Notes: generated by a model from the sequence alone, not told the origin. DNA of 64,000 nucleotides from an uncultured Lachnospiraceae bacterium (GCA_910587635.1 CAJUNB010000040.1:1-64000), one strand, 5' to 3'. Positions 33,704 to 43,307 are shown, numbered from the stretch's first letter. Numbers and translations are program-made.

Positions 33704-34747
33704 ATGAATCTGACTGATGAAATTGCAGATCTGAGCGGACAGATTGACCAGATATTTTCAGGATATGAAATTAATTTGCAGGAATTGTTCACACTGCTGT
33801 TGCAGGGAAAAATAACGGAAGTGATGCAAATGCTGTTTCGTGATCTGGCACAACTGTTACAGGGGGAAATGAAGAGCTTTTTGAAGCTGATCATTCTTTT
33901 ACTCTGTATCAGCATTATAGCCGCTCTTCTTACCAATCTGACAGAGTTATTTGAAAACAGGCAGATTGCAGATATTGGTTTTTATTTTGTCTATCTGTTT
34001 CTCATATTGATTCTGATCAGAGTGTTCGGAATTGTATCAGATACGGCGCAGGTATTGATTTCGGACATGCTTGATTTTATGAAACTATTTATGCCTGTCT
34101 TTTTTCTGGCTGTGGGAGCAGCCACCGGTGTGACCACCGGATTATTGTATTATCAGTTTATTTTGCTATTGATCTACGGTGTAGAGACAGCGTTGTCTGC
34201 TTTTTTGATGCCGCTGATCAAAGTATATATTTTTCTGGCCTTTATGAATGGTCTCTGGACAGAAGATAAATTACATATGCTATTGGATTTGCTGAAAAGA
34301 ATCATAGGGTATCTGCTGAAAATTTCTTTTGCTGTGATTGCCGGTATCAGTATGCTGCAATCAATGATAACACCAGTTATAGATTCTATAAAGATGGCAG
34401 GAATGCAAAAGACGATAGCGCTTATCCCGGGTATCGGAAATATCAGTGACAGTGTGGCGGAGATGGTAGTGGGCTCTGCTGTACTTGTAAAAAATAGCGT
34501 GGGTGTGCTGGCGGTGCTGCTGTTTGTGCTGCTCATTGCCATTCCGGCAGTGAAAATCTGGATATTGGCAATGATGCTAAAACTTGCAGCAGCGATAGCC
34601 GGTATTGTCAGTGACAGGAGAATTACTTCCTGTATGGATCAGGTGGGGGAAGGCGGTCTTCTCGTTCTACGGGTGCTTTTGACTGCGAGCGGACTGTTTC
34701 TCATAACGATTGCCATTGCTGCTATAACGACAAACAGGGGGTTTTAA
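33704..34747 (+). CDS. spoIIIAE: Stage III sporulation protein AE
   Basis: The product has 347 residues with a soluble N-terminal part of about 60 residues, then about seven or eight TM helices. It is the largest membrane subunit of the SpoIIIA complex. Family landmarks include the MQMLFRDLAQLLQGEM amphipathic stretch and AGMQKTIALIPGIGN. No clear signal peptide is cut off. The start is 3 bases after the spoIIIAD stop. Confidence 0.93.
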   Translation: MNLTDEIADLSGQIDQIFSGYEINLQELFTLLLQGKITEVMQMLFRDLAQLLQGEMKSFLKLIILLLCISIIAALLTNLTELFENRQIADIGFYFVYLFLILILIRVFGIVSDTAQVLISDMLDFMKLFMPVFFLAVGAATGVTTGLLYYQFILLLIYGVETALSAFLMPLIKVYIFLAFMNGLWTEDKLHMLLDLLKRIIGYLLKISFAVIAGISMLQSMITPVIDSIKMAGMQKTIALIPGIGNISDSVAEMVVGSAVLVKNSVGVLAVLLFVLLIAIPAVKIWILAMMLKLAAAIAGIVSDRRITSCMDQVGEGGLLVLRVLLTASGLFLITIAIAAITTNRGF

Positions 34748-34766
34748 AGAAACAGGAGAAGTAAAA

Positions 34767-35417
34767 ATGGAAGATTATCTGATGTCAATTATGAAAAGGG
34801 CAAGTATCTTCATGATACTGTCCCAGGCGTTGATACATTTCCGGCCCAATCCTTCTTATGAGAAGTATCTGAAATTTCTGGCCGGAATTATGACAACTGT
34901 TATTTTAATTATTCCCGTTTTGGAATGGAGCCGTAGCGGTATTACAGAGCAATATAACATATGTTTGGAACAGTACAGAGAGCGCCTGCAGGAAATATCC
35001 TCTGCGGTTTCTTCTCAGGAACTGTTGACAGATATGACACCTTCCCAGTCCTATCTGTACAAAATAGGGGAAGAAATGAAAGAGAAGCTGAACAGCTATT
35101 TCATACCGGAGGGATATATTATAGAAAAGGTCGAAGTGGCAGTGCTGGAAGAGGAGGGGACAGAACAGGAAAACGGGGCGTATTCCATTCAAATACAGAT
35201 GATACCAGACAGTATGGAAGTATCCGCTGTTAAAATCAATAAAGTTTCCATATCAGAGGACGGAGAAGATACAGGAGATACCGCCAGTGTCCGGGAAGAG
35301 GGCCTGAAGGAGAAGGCGGCAGAAGTGCTGGAAATCGATGCAGAGAGGATTGAAGTTATGCTGAATGTGCCGGATATGGAGGAGAGCAATGAAAGAGAAG
35401 CGAGAGACAATGAATGA
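34767..35417 (+). CDS. spoIIIAF: Stage III sporulation protein AF
   Basis: This is a 216-residue protein with two N-terminal TM helices (about 10-30 and 36-52) followed by a soluble domain of the ring-building SpoIIIAF type (VNKVSISEDGED region, then DAERIEVML). It starts behind AACAGGAGAAGTAAAA. Its end overlaps spoIIIAG by 29 bases. Confidence 0.92.
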   Translation: MEDYLMSIMKRASIFMILSQALIHFRPNPSYEKYLKFLAGIMTTVILIIPVLEWSRSGITEQYNICLEQYRERLQEISSAVSSQELLTDMTPSQSYLYKIGEEMKEKLNSYFIPEGYIIEKVEVAVLEEEGTEQENGAYSIQIQMIPDSMEVSAVKINKVSISEDGEDTGDTASVREEGLKEKAAEVLEIDAERIEVMLNVPDMEESNEREARDNE

Positions 35418-36075
35418 AAAAAAGGAGAAATTTATTATCTTTGCATTGGCGGGGATATTGCTGCTTGTTGTGTGTCTTCCTGTGAAAAAAGGCGGCAGTA
35501 CGGAAACAGGAGCAGGCAGTGGCGGTACTGGCATAATGCAGGAAAAGAGCGGGGCCGAGTCGGGAAAAGGACAGACAGACAATGATTCTTTGGGGAACGG
35601 GAGATCAGAGGGGATTATGGTGAGCGGAAATGGCAGTGGGATTTCGGGAACGGGGGCAGATATATGTGACAGCTATGTGGAAGAGATGGAAAGAGAACTG
35701 GAAGAACTGCTCTCCTGTATGGAAGGGGCTGGAAAGGTAAAAGTGATGATTACACTGCAGTCCACAGGGGAAGAGATCGTGGAAAAGGACCGGCCGGCCA
35801 CTCGCTCCAATAAGACAGAAAATGACGGTACCGGAGGGAGCAGGAACACGAACGATATGGAAAGCGAGGAAACCACCGTATTTATTACCGATGCGGACGG
35901 CAGGCAAATTCCCTATGTGCGTAAAACGATGCAGCCTTCTGTGGAAGGCGTGGCAGTGATGGCGCAGGGGGGAGGGAATGAAATGGTAAGGCAGAATATA
36001 AGCGAAGCAATTCAGGCATTATTTGGGATTGATGCGAATAAAATTAAAATAGCAAAAATGAAAACGTCTAAGTAA
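35389..36075 (+). CDS. spoIIIAG: Stage III sporulation protein AG
   Basis: The 228-residue protein has one N-terminal TM helix, a Gly/Ser-rich linker (about 35-85), and a ring-building domain homologous to secretin-associated FliF/EscJ folds (VKVMITLQSTGEE, then GVAVMAQGG, IQALFGIDANKI). In Bacillus it forms a large ring in the intermembrane space. ATG 35389 is chosen for the GGAGGAGAG just upstream; ATG 35410 is the alternative. Confidence 0.93.
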   Translation: MKEKRETMNEKKEKFIIFALAGILLLVVCLPVKKGGSTETGAGSGGTGIMQEKSGAESGKGQTDNDSLGNGRSEGIMVSGNGSGISGTGADICDSYVEEMERELEELLSCMEGAGKVKVMITLQSTGEEIVEKDRPATRSNKTENDGTGGSRNTNDMESEETTVFITDADGRQIPYVRKTMQPSVEGVAVMAQGGGNEMVRQNISEAIQALFGIDANKIKIAKMKTSK

Positions 36076-36087
36076 GGGGAGAGTCAC

Positions 36088-36846
36088 GTGAAAAACGTAC
36101 TGAAAAAGAACCAGATTATGATTACGGCACTGGCAATTATGATTGCAGTGGCAGGCTATCTCAACTTTGCAGGGACAAAGTTGAGTGATGAGGAACTGAT
36201 GAAAGTATCCGGGCAGTCAGTTGTTACGGAAAATGGAGAAGAGACAGCACGGGAAGAAGACGGACTGATCGAAGACTATACGAGTGCTTCTCTTGAAATC
36301 TCTGATGAGGATATGGAACTGGCGGAACTGGATGCCATCACAGAAGAGACAGCCGGTCAGGTAGCATTACAGGAGATTGAGAGTCTGGATACGGATGACA
36401 CAACAGCAGCAGCGGACTATCTGTCGGAGGATATGGCCCAGAACGAAGTGACGGAAAGCGATACACCGGGAGAAGCCGTCTTTACTTCCACTTCCAGTGT
36501 GACATCCCTTTCCAGTGCCAAATTGATGAAGGAACAGACGAGAGCCAAAAATAAAGAAACATTGCTGGAGATCATCAACAGCACTACGATATCGGAAGAA
36601 CAGAAACAGACCGCTATAGAAGGCATGATTCAATTGACGGATATTGCGGAAAAAGAGACTGCTGCGGAAATCCTTCTGGAGGCAAAGGGATTCAATGATG
36701 TGGTAGTCAGCATCAGTGACAGTGGCGTGGATGTGGTAGTCAATGCAGAGACGCTGACAGATGCCCAGTGCGCCCAGATCGAGGATATCGTTACGAGGAA
36801 AACGGGAACAGCACCGGAAAATATCATTATCCAATGCAGTAAATAG
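36088..36846 (+). CDS. spoIIIAH: Stage III sporulation protein AH
   Basis: The product has 252 residues: one N-terminal TM helix (about 8-26), an acidic linker, then a C-terminal FliF/YscJ-like ring-building domain (about 150-250, ending AENIIIQCSK). SpoIIIAH binds forespore SpoIIQ to lock the two membranes together. spoIIQ is not in the window. The start is GTG 36088 behind AAGGGGAG. It is the last gene of the operon; deoB follows after 91 bases. Confidence 0.93.
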   Translation: MKNVLKKNQIMITALAIMIAVAGYLNFAGTKLSDEELMKVSGQSVVTENGEETAREEDGLIEDYTSASLEISDEDMELAELDAITEETAGQVALQEIESLDTDDTTAAADYLSEDMAQNEVTESDTPGEAVFTSTSSVTSLSSAKLMKEQTRAKNKETLLEIINSTTISEEQKQTAIEGMIQLTDIAEKETAAEILLEAKGFNDVVVSISDSGVDVVVNAETLTDAQCAQIEDIVTRKTGTAPENIIIQCSK

Positions 36847-36937
36847 AAAAAGTGTTCGATTGGGTCTTTTATGAAACAGGTATTCGTGCTATACTGAAGA
36901 TAACCATTTGAAGCAGAGAACGGAAAGAGGAAGCGGT

Positions 36938-38089
36938 ATGAAGAGAATATTTTTAATCGTATTGGATAGTTTTGGGATCGGAGAGATGGAGGATGCAGCA
37001 GAGTATGGTGATAAGGGAACAAATACCATAGCTTCTGTCTCCTCCAGCTCTTATTTTCATGTACCTCATATGAAGAAGATGGGGTTATTCAATCTGGACG
37101 GCGTCAGCTGTGGAGAAAAAGAACAGGAAATCAGCGCCAGAATAGCCCGTATGAAAGAAGCCTCCAAAGGAAAGGACACAACGATCGGACACTGGGAAAT
37201 AGCGGGTGTTATATCAAAACAGCCGTTGCCCACTTATCCCAACGGTTTTCCGGCAGAAGTGTTGGAGCAGTTTTCTGCCCTCACCGGCAGAGGTGTGCTG
37301 TGCAATCAGACATATTCCGGAACAGAAGTGATCAGGGACTATGGAGATGAGCATGTACGGACCGGAGACCTGATCGTGTATACATCAGCGGACAGTGTTT
37401 TTCAGATTGCAGCCCATGAGGATGTTGTACCGGTGGAACAGCTCTATGAATACTGTCAGATGGCGAGGGACATGCTCCAGGGCGAGCACGGCGTGGGGCG
37501 TGTGATAGCCAGGCCGTTCAACGGAAAAAGCGGCAGCTATGTACGGACGACAAGACGCCACGATTATTCCCTTCTTCCTCCTGGCGTTACGATGCTGGAC
37601 CAGTTGCAGGAGACAGGCTTTGCTGTGATCGGAGTAGGTAAGATCAAAGACATATTTGCAGGAAAAGGAATAACGGAATATGTCTATACCCAGGGCAATG
37701 CAGATGGTATCGAAAAGAGCCTGGCCTATATGGACAAGGAATTCGAAGGGCTGTGCTTTATCAATCTTGTGGACTATGACATGCTCTATGGCCATCGGAA
37801 CGATATAGACGGCTATGCGAAAGCTCTTACTTATTTTGATGAAAAACTGCCGGAATTTTTGGGTAAAATGAGAGAAGAAGACATTTTGATGATTACGGCA
37901 GATCACGGATGCGACCCGGGCTATCTGATCTCTACCGACCATTCCAGGGAGCATACGCCGTTCCTTATGTATGGAAAAAATGTGAAGGCGGAAAATCTGG
38001 GCACAAGAGAGACTTTTGCAGATATCGGAGCTACTGTACTGGATTATTTTGGGATAGAGCCTGCATTCCACGGCAGTTCCATGCTGTAA
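36938..38089 (+). CDS. deoB: Phosphopentomutase
   Basis: The 383-residue alkaline-phosphatase-superfamily enzyme interconverts (deoxy)ribose 1- and 5-phosphate in nucleoside salvage. The metal-binding motifs are VLDSFGIGEM at the N terminus, GKDTTIGHWE (with the phosphorylated Thr), and ITADHGCDPG plus TDHSREHTPF at the C terminus. ATG 36938 follows GAAAGAGGAAG; an upstream TTG is unlikely. No other deo genes are close. It sits between spoIIIAH and prfC, breaking the usual spoIIIA-asp23 order. Confidence 0.95.
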   Translation: MKRIFLIVLDSFGIGEMEDAAEYGDKGTNTIASVSSSSYFHVPHMKKMGLFNLDGVSCGEKEQEISARIARMKEASKGKDTTIGHWEIAGVISKQPLPTYPNGFPAEVLEQFSALTGRGVLCNQTYSGTEVIRDYGDEHVRTGDLIVYTSADSVFQIAAHEDVVPVEQLYEYCQMARDMLQGEHGVGRVIARPFNGKSGSYVRTTRRHDYSLLPPGVTMLDQLQETGFAVIGVGKIKDIFAGKGITEYVYTQGNADGIEKSLAYMDKEFEGLCFINLVDYDMLYGHRNDIDGYAKALTYFDEKLPEFLGKMREEDILMITADHGCDPGYLISTDHSREHTPFLMYGKNVKAENLGTRETFADIGATVLDYFGIEPAFHGSSML

Positions 38090-38103
38090 GGAGGAGACTT
38101 GGA

Positions 38104-39696
38104 TTGAGTAGCGAATATATACAGGAAATCAACAGAAGAAGGACTTTTGCCATTATTTCGCACCCGGATGCGGGTAAGACTACATTGACGGAGAAATTTT
38201 TGTTATATGGCGGCGCCATCAATCTGGCAGGAAGCGTCAAAGGGAAGGCGACGGCCAGACATGCGGTTTCTGACTGGATGGAAATAGAAAAGGAACGTGG
38301 TATTTCCGTCACTTCTTCTGTGTTGCAGTTTGAATATGACGGATATTGTATCAATATACTGGATACGCCGGGACATCAGGATTTCTCGGAGGATACTTAC
38401 CGGACACTGATGGCGGCAGACTCTGCGGTCATGGTGATCGATGCTTCCAAAGGTGTGGAGGCACAGACGAGGAAGCTTTTTAAAGTATGTGTCATGAGAA
38501 AAATACCGATCTTTACTTTTATCAATAAGCTGGACAGAGATGCCAATGACACGTTTGAGCTTCTGGACGATATCGAGAAAGAGCTGGGAATCGCCACTTG
38601 TCCGATCAACTGGCCCATTGGCTGTGGCAAAGGGTTCAAAGGGGTATTTGACAGGACGCAGAATTGCGTCGTCACCTATGAGGATACCCAGAAGGGAACA
38701 AAGGAAGGTGAGACAACGGAAATCCCGCTGGAGGAGGAAGAGAAGGTGCTCTCCTTTATCGGGCAGGAGCCGCTTGACCATCTGAAAGAAGAGATAGAGC
38801 TGCTGGATGGAGCGAGTGCAGAATTTGATCTGGAGGCTGTACGGCGAGGAGAGCTGACACCGGTGTTCTTTGGTTCTGCCCTGACGAATTTTGGTGTGGA
38901 GATTTTTCTCCGACATTTTCTGGAGATGGCGACACCGCCGCTGCCCCGCAGAGCCGATACGGGGGTTATCGACCCGGCGGGAGCATTTTCTGCATTTGTC
39001 TTTAAGATACAGGCCAATATGAATAAGGCCCACAGGGACAGAGTGGCGTTTATGCGTATCTGTTCCGGCCGCTTCGATGCCAGTGCAGAAGTGAGGCATG
39101 TGCAGGGAGGCAAAGTGCTGAGACTGTCTCAGCCTCAGCAGATTATGGCCAGTGAGAGAAAAGTAGTGGAAGAAGCCTTTGCCGGTGATATCATCGGTGT
39201 ATTCGATCCGGGTATTTTTTCCATCGGAGATACGGTATGCGCGCCGAAAGAGAGTTTTGCCTATGAAGGGATTCCTACATTTGCGCCGGAACATTTCGCA
39301 AGAGTACGACAGTTGGATACAATGAAGCGGAAGGCTTTTGTCAAGGGTATTACCCAGATCGCTCAGGAAGGCGCGATCCAGATCTTTCAGGAACTGACTT
39401 CGGGTATGGAAGAGATTATCGTAGGGGTAGTAGGTGTCCTCCAGTTCGATGTGCTGAAATATCGTCTGGAAAATGAATATAACGTAGAGATACGTCTGGA
39501 GAATCTTCCCTATGAGCATATTCGGTGGATTGAAAATAAAGATATTGATGTGAACAAACTGACAGGTACTTCCGATATGAAAAAAGTAAAGGATATGAAA
39601 GGCAATCCGCTTCTTTTGTTTATCAATGCCTGGAGTGTGGGAATGACTGTCGACAGAAATGAAGGGCTTATATTATCAGAATTTGGACGTGATTAA
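38104..39696 (+). CDS. prfC: Peptide chain release factor 3
   Basis: This 530-residue translational GTPase recycles RF1/RF2. It has G1 SHPDAGKTTLTEK, switch SVTSSVLQFEYDG, G3 DTPGHQDFSEDTY, and G4 NKLDRDAND, then domain 2 and a domain III specific to RF3. The start is TTG 38104, which is 9 bases after AAGGAGGAG; the longer frame runs into deoB and has no start signal. The lipoprotein gene begins directly after its stop (TAAATG). Confidence 0.94.
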   Translation: MSSEYIQEINRRRTFAIISHPDAGKTTLTEKFLLYGGAINLAGSVKGKATARHAVSDWMEIEKERGISVTSSVLQFEYDGYCINILDTPGHQDFSEDTYRTLMAADSAVMVIDASKGVEAQTRKLFKVCVMRKIPIFTFINKLDRDANDTFELLDDIEKELGIATCPINWPIGCGKGFKGVFDRTQNCVVTYEDTQKGTKEGETTEIPLEEEEKVLSFIGQEPLDHLKEEIELLDGASAEFDLEAVRRGELTPVFFGSALTNFGVEIFLRHFLEMATPPLPRRADTGVIDPAGAFSAFVFKIQANMNKAHRDRVAFMRICSGRFDASAEVRHVQGGKVLRLSQPQQIMASERKVVEEAFAGDIIGVFDPGIFSIGDTVCAPKESFAYEGIPTFAPEHFARVRQLDTMKRKAFVKGITQIAQEGAIQIFQELTSGMEEIIVGVVGVLQFDVLKYRLENEYNVEIRLENLPYEHIRWIENKDIDVNKLTGTSDMKKVKDMKGNPLLLFINAWSVGMTVDRNEGLILSEFGRD

Positions 39697-40974
39697 ATGA
39701 AAAAATTTTTGATTTCTATCTGTTTACTTTCTATCTGTATCACTTGTATTACCGGCTGTTCCTTTTCTGCCTCCGATCAGGAGCAGGCTCAGGAACAGGC
39801 CTCGGATATGGTGGAGAATCTGACAAGGGCGGCGGACGAGATCAGCCAGGGCGGTATACTGGAGGAGCTGGAGGAGACCGAGGGAGATGCGGTCGGCATA
39901 GAGGCAGAGGACGATGAAACACAGAAGTCGGAGATATCCGGTCAGGACGTGGAACTGGAAGAAGATCTGGAAGGACATGCCTATGATTATACGCAGCTTT
40001 CCGAGCAAGAGCAGGAGCTGTACAGGACTATCCTGGCTGCGTTGCAGGAGTGTGCATCGGATGTAGCGATCGACATGGTAGAGGAATCTTCTTTTGACAA
40101 AGTATTTCAGTGTGTGATGAACGATCATCCAGAGATTTTTTATGTGGATGGGTATACCTTTATCAAATATACAAAAGGGGACAAGTTAAAGGGTAACGCC
40201 TTTTCCGGCAGTTATTTGTATAGTCAGGAAGAAATCGAAGAGAGAAACGTCAGGATAGAGGAAAAGACAGAAGAAATCCTCAGACAGATGCCCGACGGGG
40301 ACGAATATGAAAAAGTCAAATATATTTACGAGTATATAATAGCCAATACAGAGTATGTACAGGGAGCAGAGGACAATCAGAATATATGTTCTGTATTTCT
40401 GGGTGGCCGGTCTGTATGTCAGGGCTATGCCAAAGCGGCCCAGTATCTGTTTGAGAAGGCAGGCATTTATTCTATCTTTGTTTCCGGTAAAGTGGAGAGC
40501 GGAGAGGACCATGCCTGGAATATTGTACGGATAGATGGTAATTATTATTATATAGATACTACGTGGGGAGATGCTTCCTATGTTATGAGCGGGGCGGACG
40601 CATCCTATGAGGGTAAAGTGCCACAGATCAATTATGAATATCTCTGTGTACCGGACAGCCAGCTTTTTCGGACACATACAGTGGGCAAAATCGTTCCCCT
40701 TCCTTCCTGTACCAGTATGGAGGCCAATTATTATGTGCGGGAAGGGGCCTATTTTACACAGGCTGATATGGAGAAAGCAGCGGATCTGTTTGAAAAGGCC
40801 TATGAGGATGGTACTTCCTTTGTAACATTGAAATGTGCCGATGAAACAGTCTATAATGAGATGGAATATCATCTGATCGAGTGCCAGGAAGTATTCCGGT
40901 ATCTCCAGTCGTCTGACGGCACCGTAGCTTATACCAACAATCCAAAGCAGCTTGCACTGAGTTTTTGGCTGTAG
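39697..40974 (+). CDS. Transglutaminase-like lipoprotein
   Basis: The 425-residue secreted protein has a lipoprotein signal ending at the lipobox ITGC (Cys21), an acidic linker, and a transglutaminase-like core with a Cys241-His272-Asp287 triad (SVCQGYAKA, EDHAWNIV, IDTTWGD). It is lipid-anchored on the outer face of the membrane after Lgt processing. Such domains act as cysteine peptidases or cross-linkers on cell wall or protein; the substrate is not known. Its ATG follows prfC with no gap, so translation is probably coupled. It ends next to a repeat element. Confidence 0.85.
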   Translation: MKKFLISICLLSICITCITGCSFSASDQEQAQEQASDMVENLTRAADEISQGGILEELEETEGDAVGIEAEDDETQKSEISGQDVELEEDLEGHAYDYTQLSEQEQELYRTILAALQECASDVAIDMVEESSFDKVFQCVMNDHPEIFYVDGYTFIKYTKGDKLKGNAFSGSYLYSQEEIEERNVRIEEKTEEILRQMPDGDEYEKVKYIYEYIIANTEYVQGAEDNQNICSVFLGGRSVCQGYAKAAQYLFEKAGIYSIFVSGKVESGEDHAWNIVRIDGNYYYIDTTWGDASYVMSGADASYEGKVPQINYEYLCVPDSQLFRTHTVGKIVPLPSCTSMEANYYVREGAYFTQADMEKAADLFEKAYEDGTSFVTLKCADETVYNEMEYHLIECQEVFRYLQSSDGTVAYTNNPKQLALSFWL

Positions 40975-40980
40975 TATAAT
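40952..40980 (+). promoter_or_regulatory. Promoter-like pair before the locus A repeat element
   Basis: TTGCAC (40952-40957) and TATAAT (40975-40980) are spaced 17 bases and overlap the end of the lipoprotein gene. A TATAAT-G-T start and the same downstream motif occur at 54709. Confidence 0.5.
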
Positions 40981-41007
40981 GTGCGCGAAGGCAATGAGCA
41001 GTGCGCT

Positions 41008-41063
41008 CACTCATATCTGTACCCAAAAAGATGCTTGCATATTTTTGGGTACAGATATGAGTG
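41008..41063. terminator. 22-base-pair perfect hairpin in element A
   Basis: CACTCATATCTG-TACCCAAAAA pairs exactly with its reverse complement after a 12-base loop. The 3' arm starts with five T, but no T-run follows, so its role as a terminator is uncertain. It is palindromic and active-looking on both strands. Confidence 0.6.
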
Positions 41064-41068
41064 AGTAC

Positions 41069-41272
41069 AGGGCGAAGCCCGCGAGCGAAATGAAGCGAAG
41101 CGGAATTGAGCTCGGGCACTGCGGGGACATGATACGAGCATAGGGCGAAGCCCGCGAGCGAAATGAAGCGAAGCGGAATTGAGCTCGGGCACTGCGGGGA
41201 CATGATACGAGTACAGGGCGAAGCCCGCGAGCGAAATGAAGCGAAGCGGAATTGAGCTCGGGCACTGCGGGG
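41069..41272 (+). repeat. Tandem 73-base repeats (about 2.8 copies) of element A
   Basis: Units begin AGGGCGAAGCCCGCGAGCG at 41069, 41142 and 41215 and are nearly identical. Each contains GGGC-GAA-GCCC and AGCTCGGGC stems. The long antisense frames they create have no ribosome sites and are not genes. Confidence 0.9.
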
Positions 41273-41296
41273 AAAAAATTTAGAAGGGTAATCAAT

Positions 41297-41677
41297 ATGG
41301 AAAAAGATACAGAACGTAACATGAACGTATTACAGGGCGATGGAAAAATCGGAGAAGTGCAGATTGCGGACGATGTGGTTGCCATGATCGCAGGGCTTGC
41401 TGCTCTGGAAGTGGATGGCGTGGCATCTATGGCGGGAAACGCCACCAATGAGCTCCTTTCTATGGTGGGAGTAAAAGGAGGTGCCAAAGGCGCCAGAGTG
41501 GAAGTGGTGGACAGAGTTGTCAGTGTGGACATGGTACTGCATCTGAAATACGGTTATAATATTCCGACTGTCTCCGGAAAAATACAGGAAAAGGTAAAAA
41601 GTGCGATTGAAACTATGACAGGGCTGGCAGTGGCGGAAGTTAATATCCGTATTGCAGGCGTTGTTATGAACAGTTAA
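41297..41677 (+). CDS. Asp23/Gls24 family envelope stress protein
   Basis: This 126-residue protein of the Asp23 family (DUF322) has the motif GKIGEVQIADDVVAMIAGLAA at the start of the domain and ETMTGLAVAEVNIRIAGV at the end. Asp23-like proteins form an assembly beneath the membrane linked to cell wall stress. The start ATG 41297 follows AGAAGGG. It precedes nusB in a conserved clostridial order. Confidence 0.9.
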   Translation: MEKDTERNMNVLQGDGKIGEVQIADDVVAMIAGLAALEVDGVASMAGNATNELLSMVGVKGGAKGARVEVVDRVVSVDMVLHLKYGYNIPTVSGKIQEKVKSAIETMTGLAVAEVNIRIAGVVMNS

Positions 41678-41687
41678 GGATTGGATA

Positions 41688-42095
41688 ATGGGCAGAAGAG
41701 AATTAAGAGAGCAGATATTTAAACTGTTGTTTCGGGTGGAGTTTCATGAAAAGGAAGATATGCCGGAGCAGCTTGTGCTTTTTTTGGAAGAAGCAGAAGA
41801 AGAGATGACAGAACAAGAGGAGCGGTATATTGCCGGGAAATACGAAAAGATCAAGGAAAAGCTGTCTGAGCTTGATGATCTTTTAAACAGCAGGACGGAA
41901 AAATGGACAACTGACAGAATCGGGAAGGCGGAGCTGACGATTTTACGTTTGGCTGTCTATGAAATACTGTTCGATGAGGAAGTACCTGTGGGGGTAGCTA
42001 TCAATGAGGCAGTGGAACTTGCCAAAAAGTTCGGTCAGGACAGTGCCAAGGCATTTGTCAACGGGGTTCTTGCCAAGTTCGCGGATAAGGGATAG
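41688..42095 (+). CDS. nusB: Transcription antitermination protein NusB
   Basis: The 135-residue all-helical protein begins RRELREQIFKLLFRVEF and ends FVNGVLAKFADKG, both typical of NusB. It binds boxA RNA with NusE (S10) and promotes rRNA antitermination. It begins 10 bases after asp23 and is followed by xseA after 6 bases. Confidence 0.93.
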   Translation: MGRRELREQIFKLLFRVEFHEKEDMPEQLVLFLEEAEEEMTEQEERYIAGKYEKIKEKLSELDDLLNSRTEKWTTDRIGKAELTILRLAVYEILFDEEVPVGVAINEAVELAKKFGQDSAKAFVNGVLAKFADKG

Positions 42096-42101
42096 TCACG
42101 T

Positions 42102-43307
42102 ATGAAAAATATATATTCTGTGGCACAGGTAAATTCTTATATCAGAAATATGTTTACCCAGGATTTTATGCTGCAATCTATCCATGTAAGAGGCGAAGTG
42201 AGTAACTGTAAATATCATTCTTCCGGCCATATTTATTTTACACTGAAGGATGAGAAAGGCACCATTGCCTGTGTTATGTTTGCAGGAAGCCGGGGCGGAC
42301 TGGGATTTCGGCTGCAGGAAGGGCAGCAGATTGTAGTAGGCGGAAATATCGATGTATATGAGAGAGACGGCAAATATCAGATGTATGCCAAGACCATTGC
42401 GCTGGACGGCATAGGATATTTGTATGAGAAATTTGAGCAGTTAAAGGCGGAACTTTCGGAACTTGGCATGTTTGCAGAGGAGTATAAACAGCCGATACCG
42501 AAATATATTCACAGGCTCGGCGTGGTGACGGCGCCTACCGGAGCGGCGGTCAGAGATATCATCCAGATCGCTTCCCGGCGGAATCCCTATGTACAGATCA
42601 TTCTGTATCCGGCCATCGTACAGGGGAAGCAGGCTGCGGCGAGTATCATAAACGGCATTCATGCACTGACAGTTCAGGATGTGGATGTCATCATTGTAGG
42701 CAGGGGCGGCGGTTCCATAGAGGACCTGTGGGCGTTTAATGAAAGAGAAGTGGCGCAGGCGATTTTTGACTGTCCGATTCCTGTCATATCTGCAGTAGGG
42801 CATGAGACAGATACCACCATCGCTGATTTCGCGGCGGATATGCGTGCTCCTACTCCTTCGGCAGCAGCAGAGCTTGCCGTCTGTGAATTTTCCAGACTGG
42901 AAGAAACAATGGAAGAATATGCGACAGCGCTTTATCGGAGCATGAACGGGAAATGTAACAGATGCCGCCTGCAGGTGCAGCGGCTGGCAGCACTTCTGCG
43001 TATGAACAGCCCTATAGGGAAACTGCAGCAAAGGCAGACCTATCTGCTGCGTCTGGAAGAAAACATGCAGGCAGCGATGGAGAGAAAACTGCGAGGCAGA
43101 AGACACAGGTTGGAGCTGTATACGGAGAAGCTGCGGGGATTGTCTCCCCTGGACAAACTGAGCCAGGGATTTTCCTGTGTGACAGACGAAACGGGCAGGA
43201 CGGTCACTGATATTGATCAGGTGGAGCCGGGACAACTGCTGACGATTCATATGAAGAACGGTATTGTGAGAGCGAGAGCAGAAGAGAAGGAAAGGGTGGT
43301 ACGGTGA
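42102..43307 (+). CDS. xseA: Exodeoxyribonuclease VII large subunit
   Basis: The 401-residue protein has an N-terminal OB fold (SIHVRGEVSNCKYHSSGHIYF), the catalytic region with GVVTAPTGAAVRDI, IIVGRGGGSIEDLWAFN and SAVGHETDTTIADFAAD, and a C-terminal coiled-coil stalk. With XseB it degrades single-stranded DNA. It ends in a GTGA overlap with xseB. Confidence 0.95.
   Translation: MKNIYSVAQVNSYIRNMFTQDFMLQSIHVRGEVSNCKYHSSGHIYFTLKDEKGTIACVMFAGSRGGLGFRLQEGQQIVVGGNIDVYERDGKYQMYAKTIALDGIGYLYEKFEQLKAELSELGMFAEEYKQPIPKYIHRLGVVTAPTGAAVRDIIQIASRRNPYVQIILYPAIVQGKQAAASIINGIHALTVQDVDVIIVGRGGGSIEDLWAFNEREVAQAIFDCPIPVISAVGHETDTTIADFAADMRAPTPSAAAELAVCEFSRLEETMEEYATALYRSMNGKCNRCRLQVQRLAALLRMNSPIGKLQQRQTYLLRLEENMQAAMERKLRGRRHRLELYTEKLRGLSPLDKLSQGFSCVTDETGRTVTDIDQVEPGQLLTIHMKNGIVRARAEEKERVVR

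Larger units (their letters stand above)
40975..41296 (+). other. Composite element A: leader, long hairpin and tandem repeats before asp23
   Basis: About 320 bases without a gene. The order is TATAAT-GT, GAAGGCAATGAGC-GTGCG, a 22-base perfect inverted repeat (41008-41029 with 41042-41063, loop GATGCTTGCATA), and three 73-base tandem units starting at 41069, 41142 and 41215, the last truncated. The same order, with different stem bases, occurs at 54709-55073. The hairpin could end the lipoprotein transcript. Confidence 0.75.

Noticed and set aside
40975..41272. CRISPR array
   Set aside because: Whole units repeat head to tail with no unique spacers, the period is 73 bases, and no cas genes are nearby. 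The same applies to 54801-55073.
41007..41532. Long minus-strand frames with repeated ARAQFRFASFRSRASP-type sequence
   Set aside because: They arise from the 73-base tandem repeats, have no ribosome site, and overlap the asp23 gene antisense.
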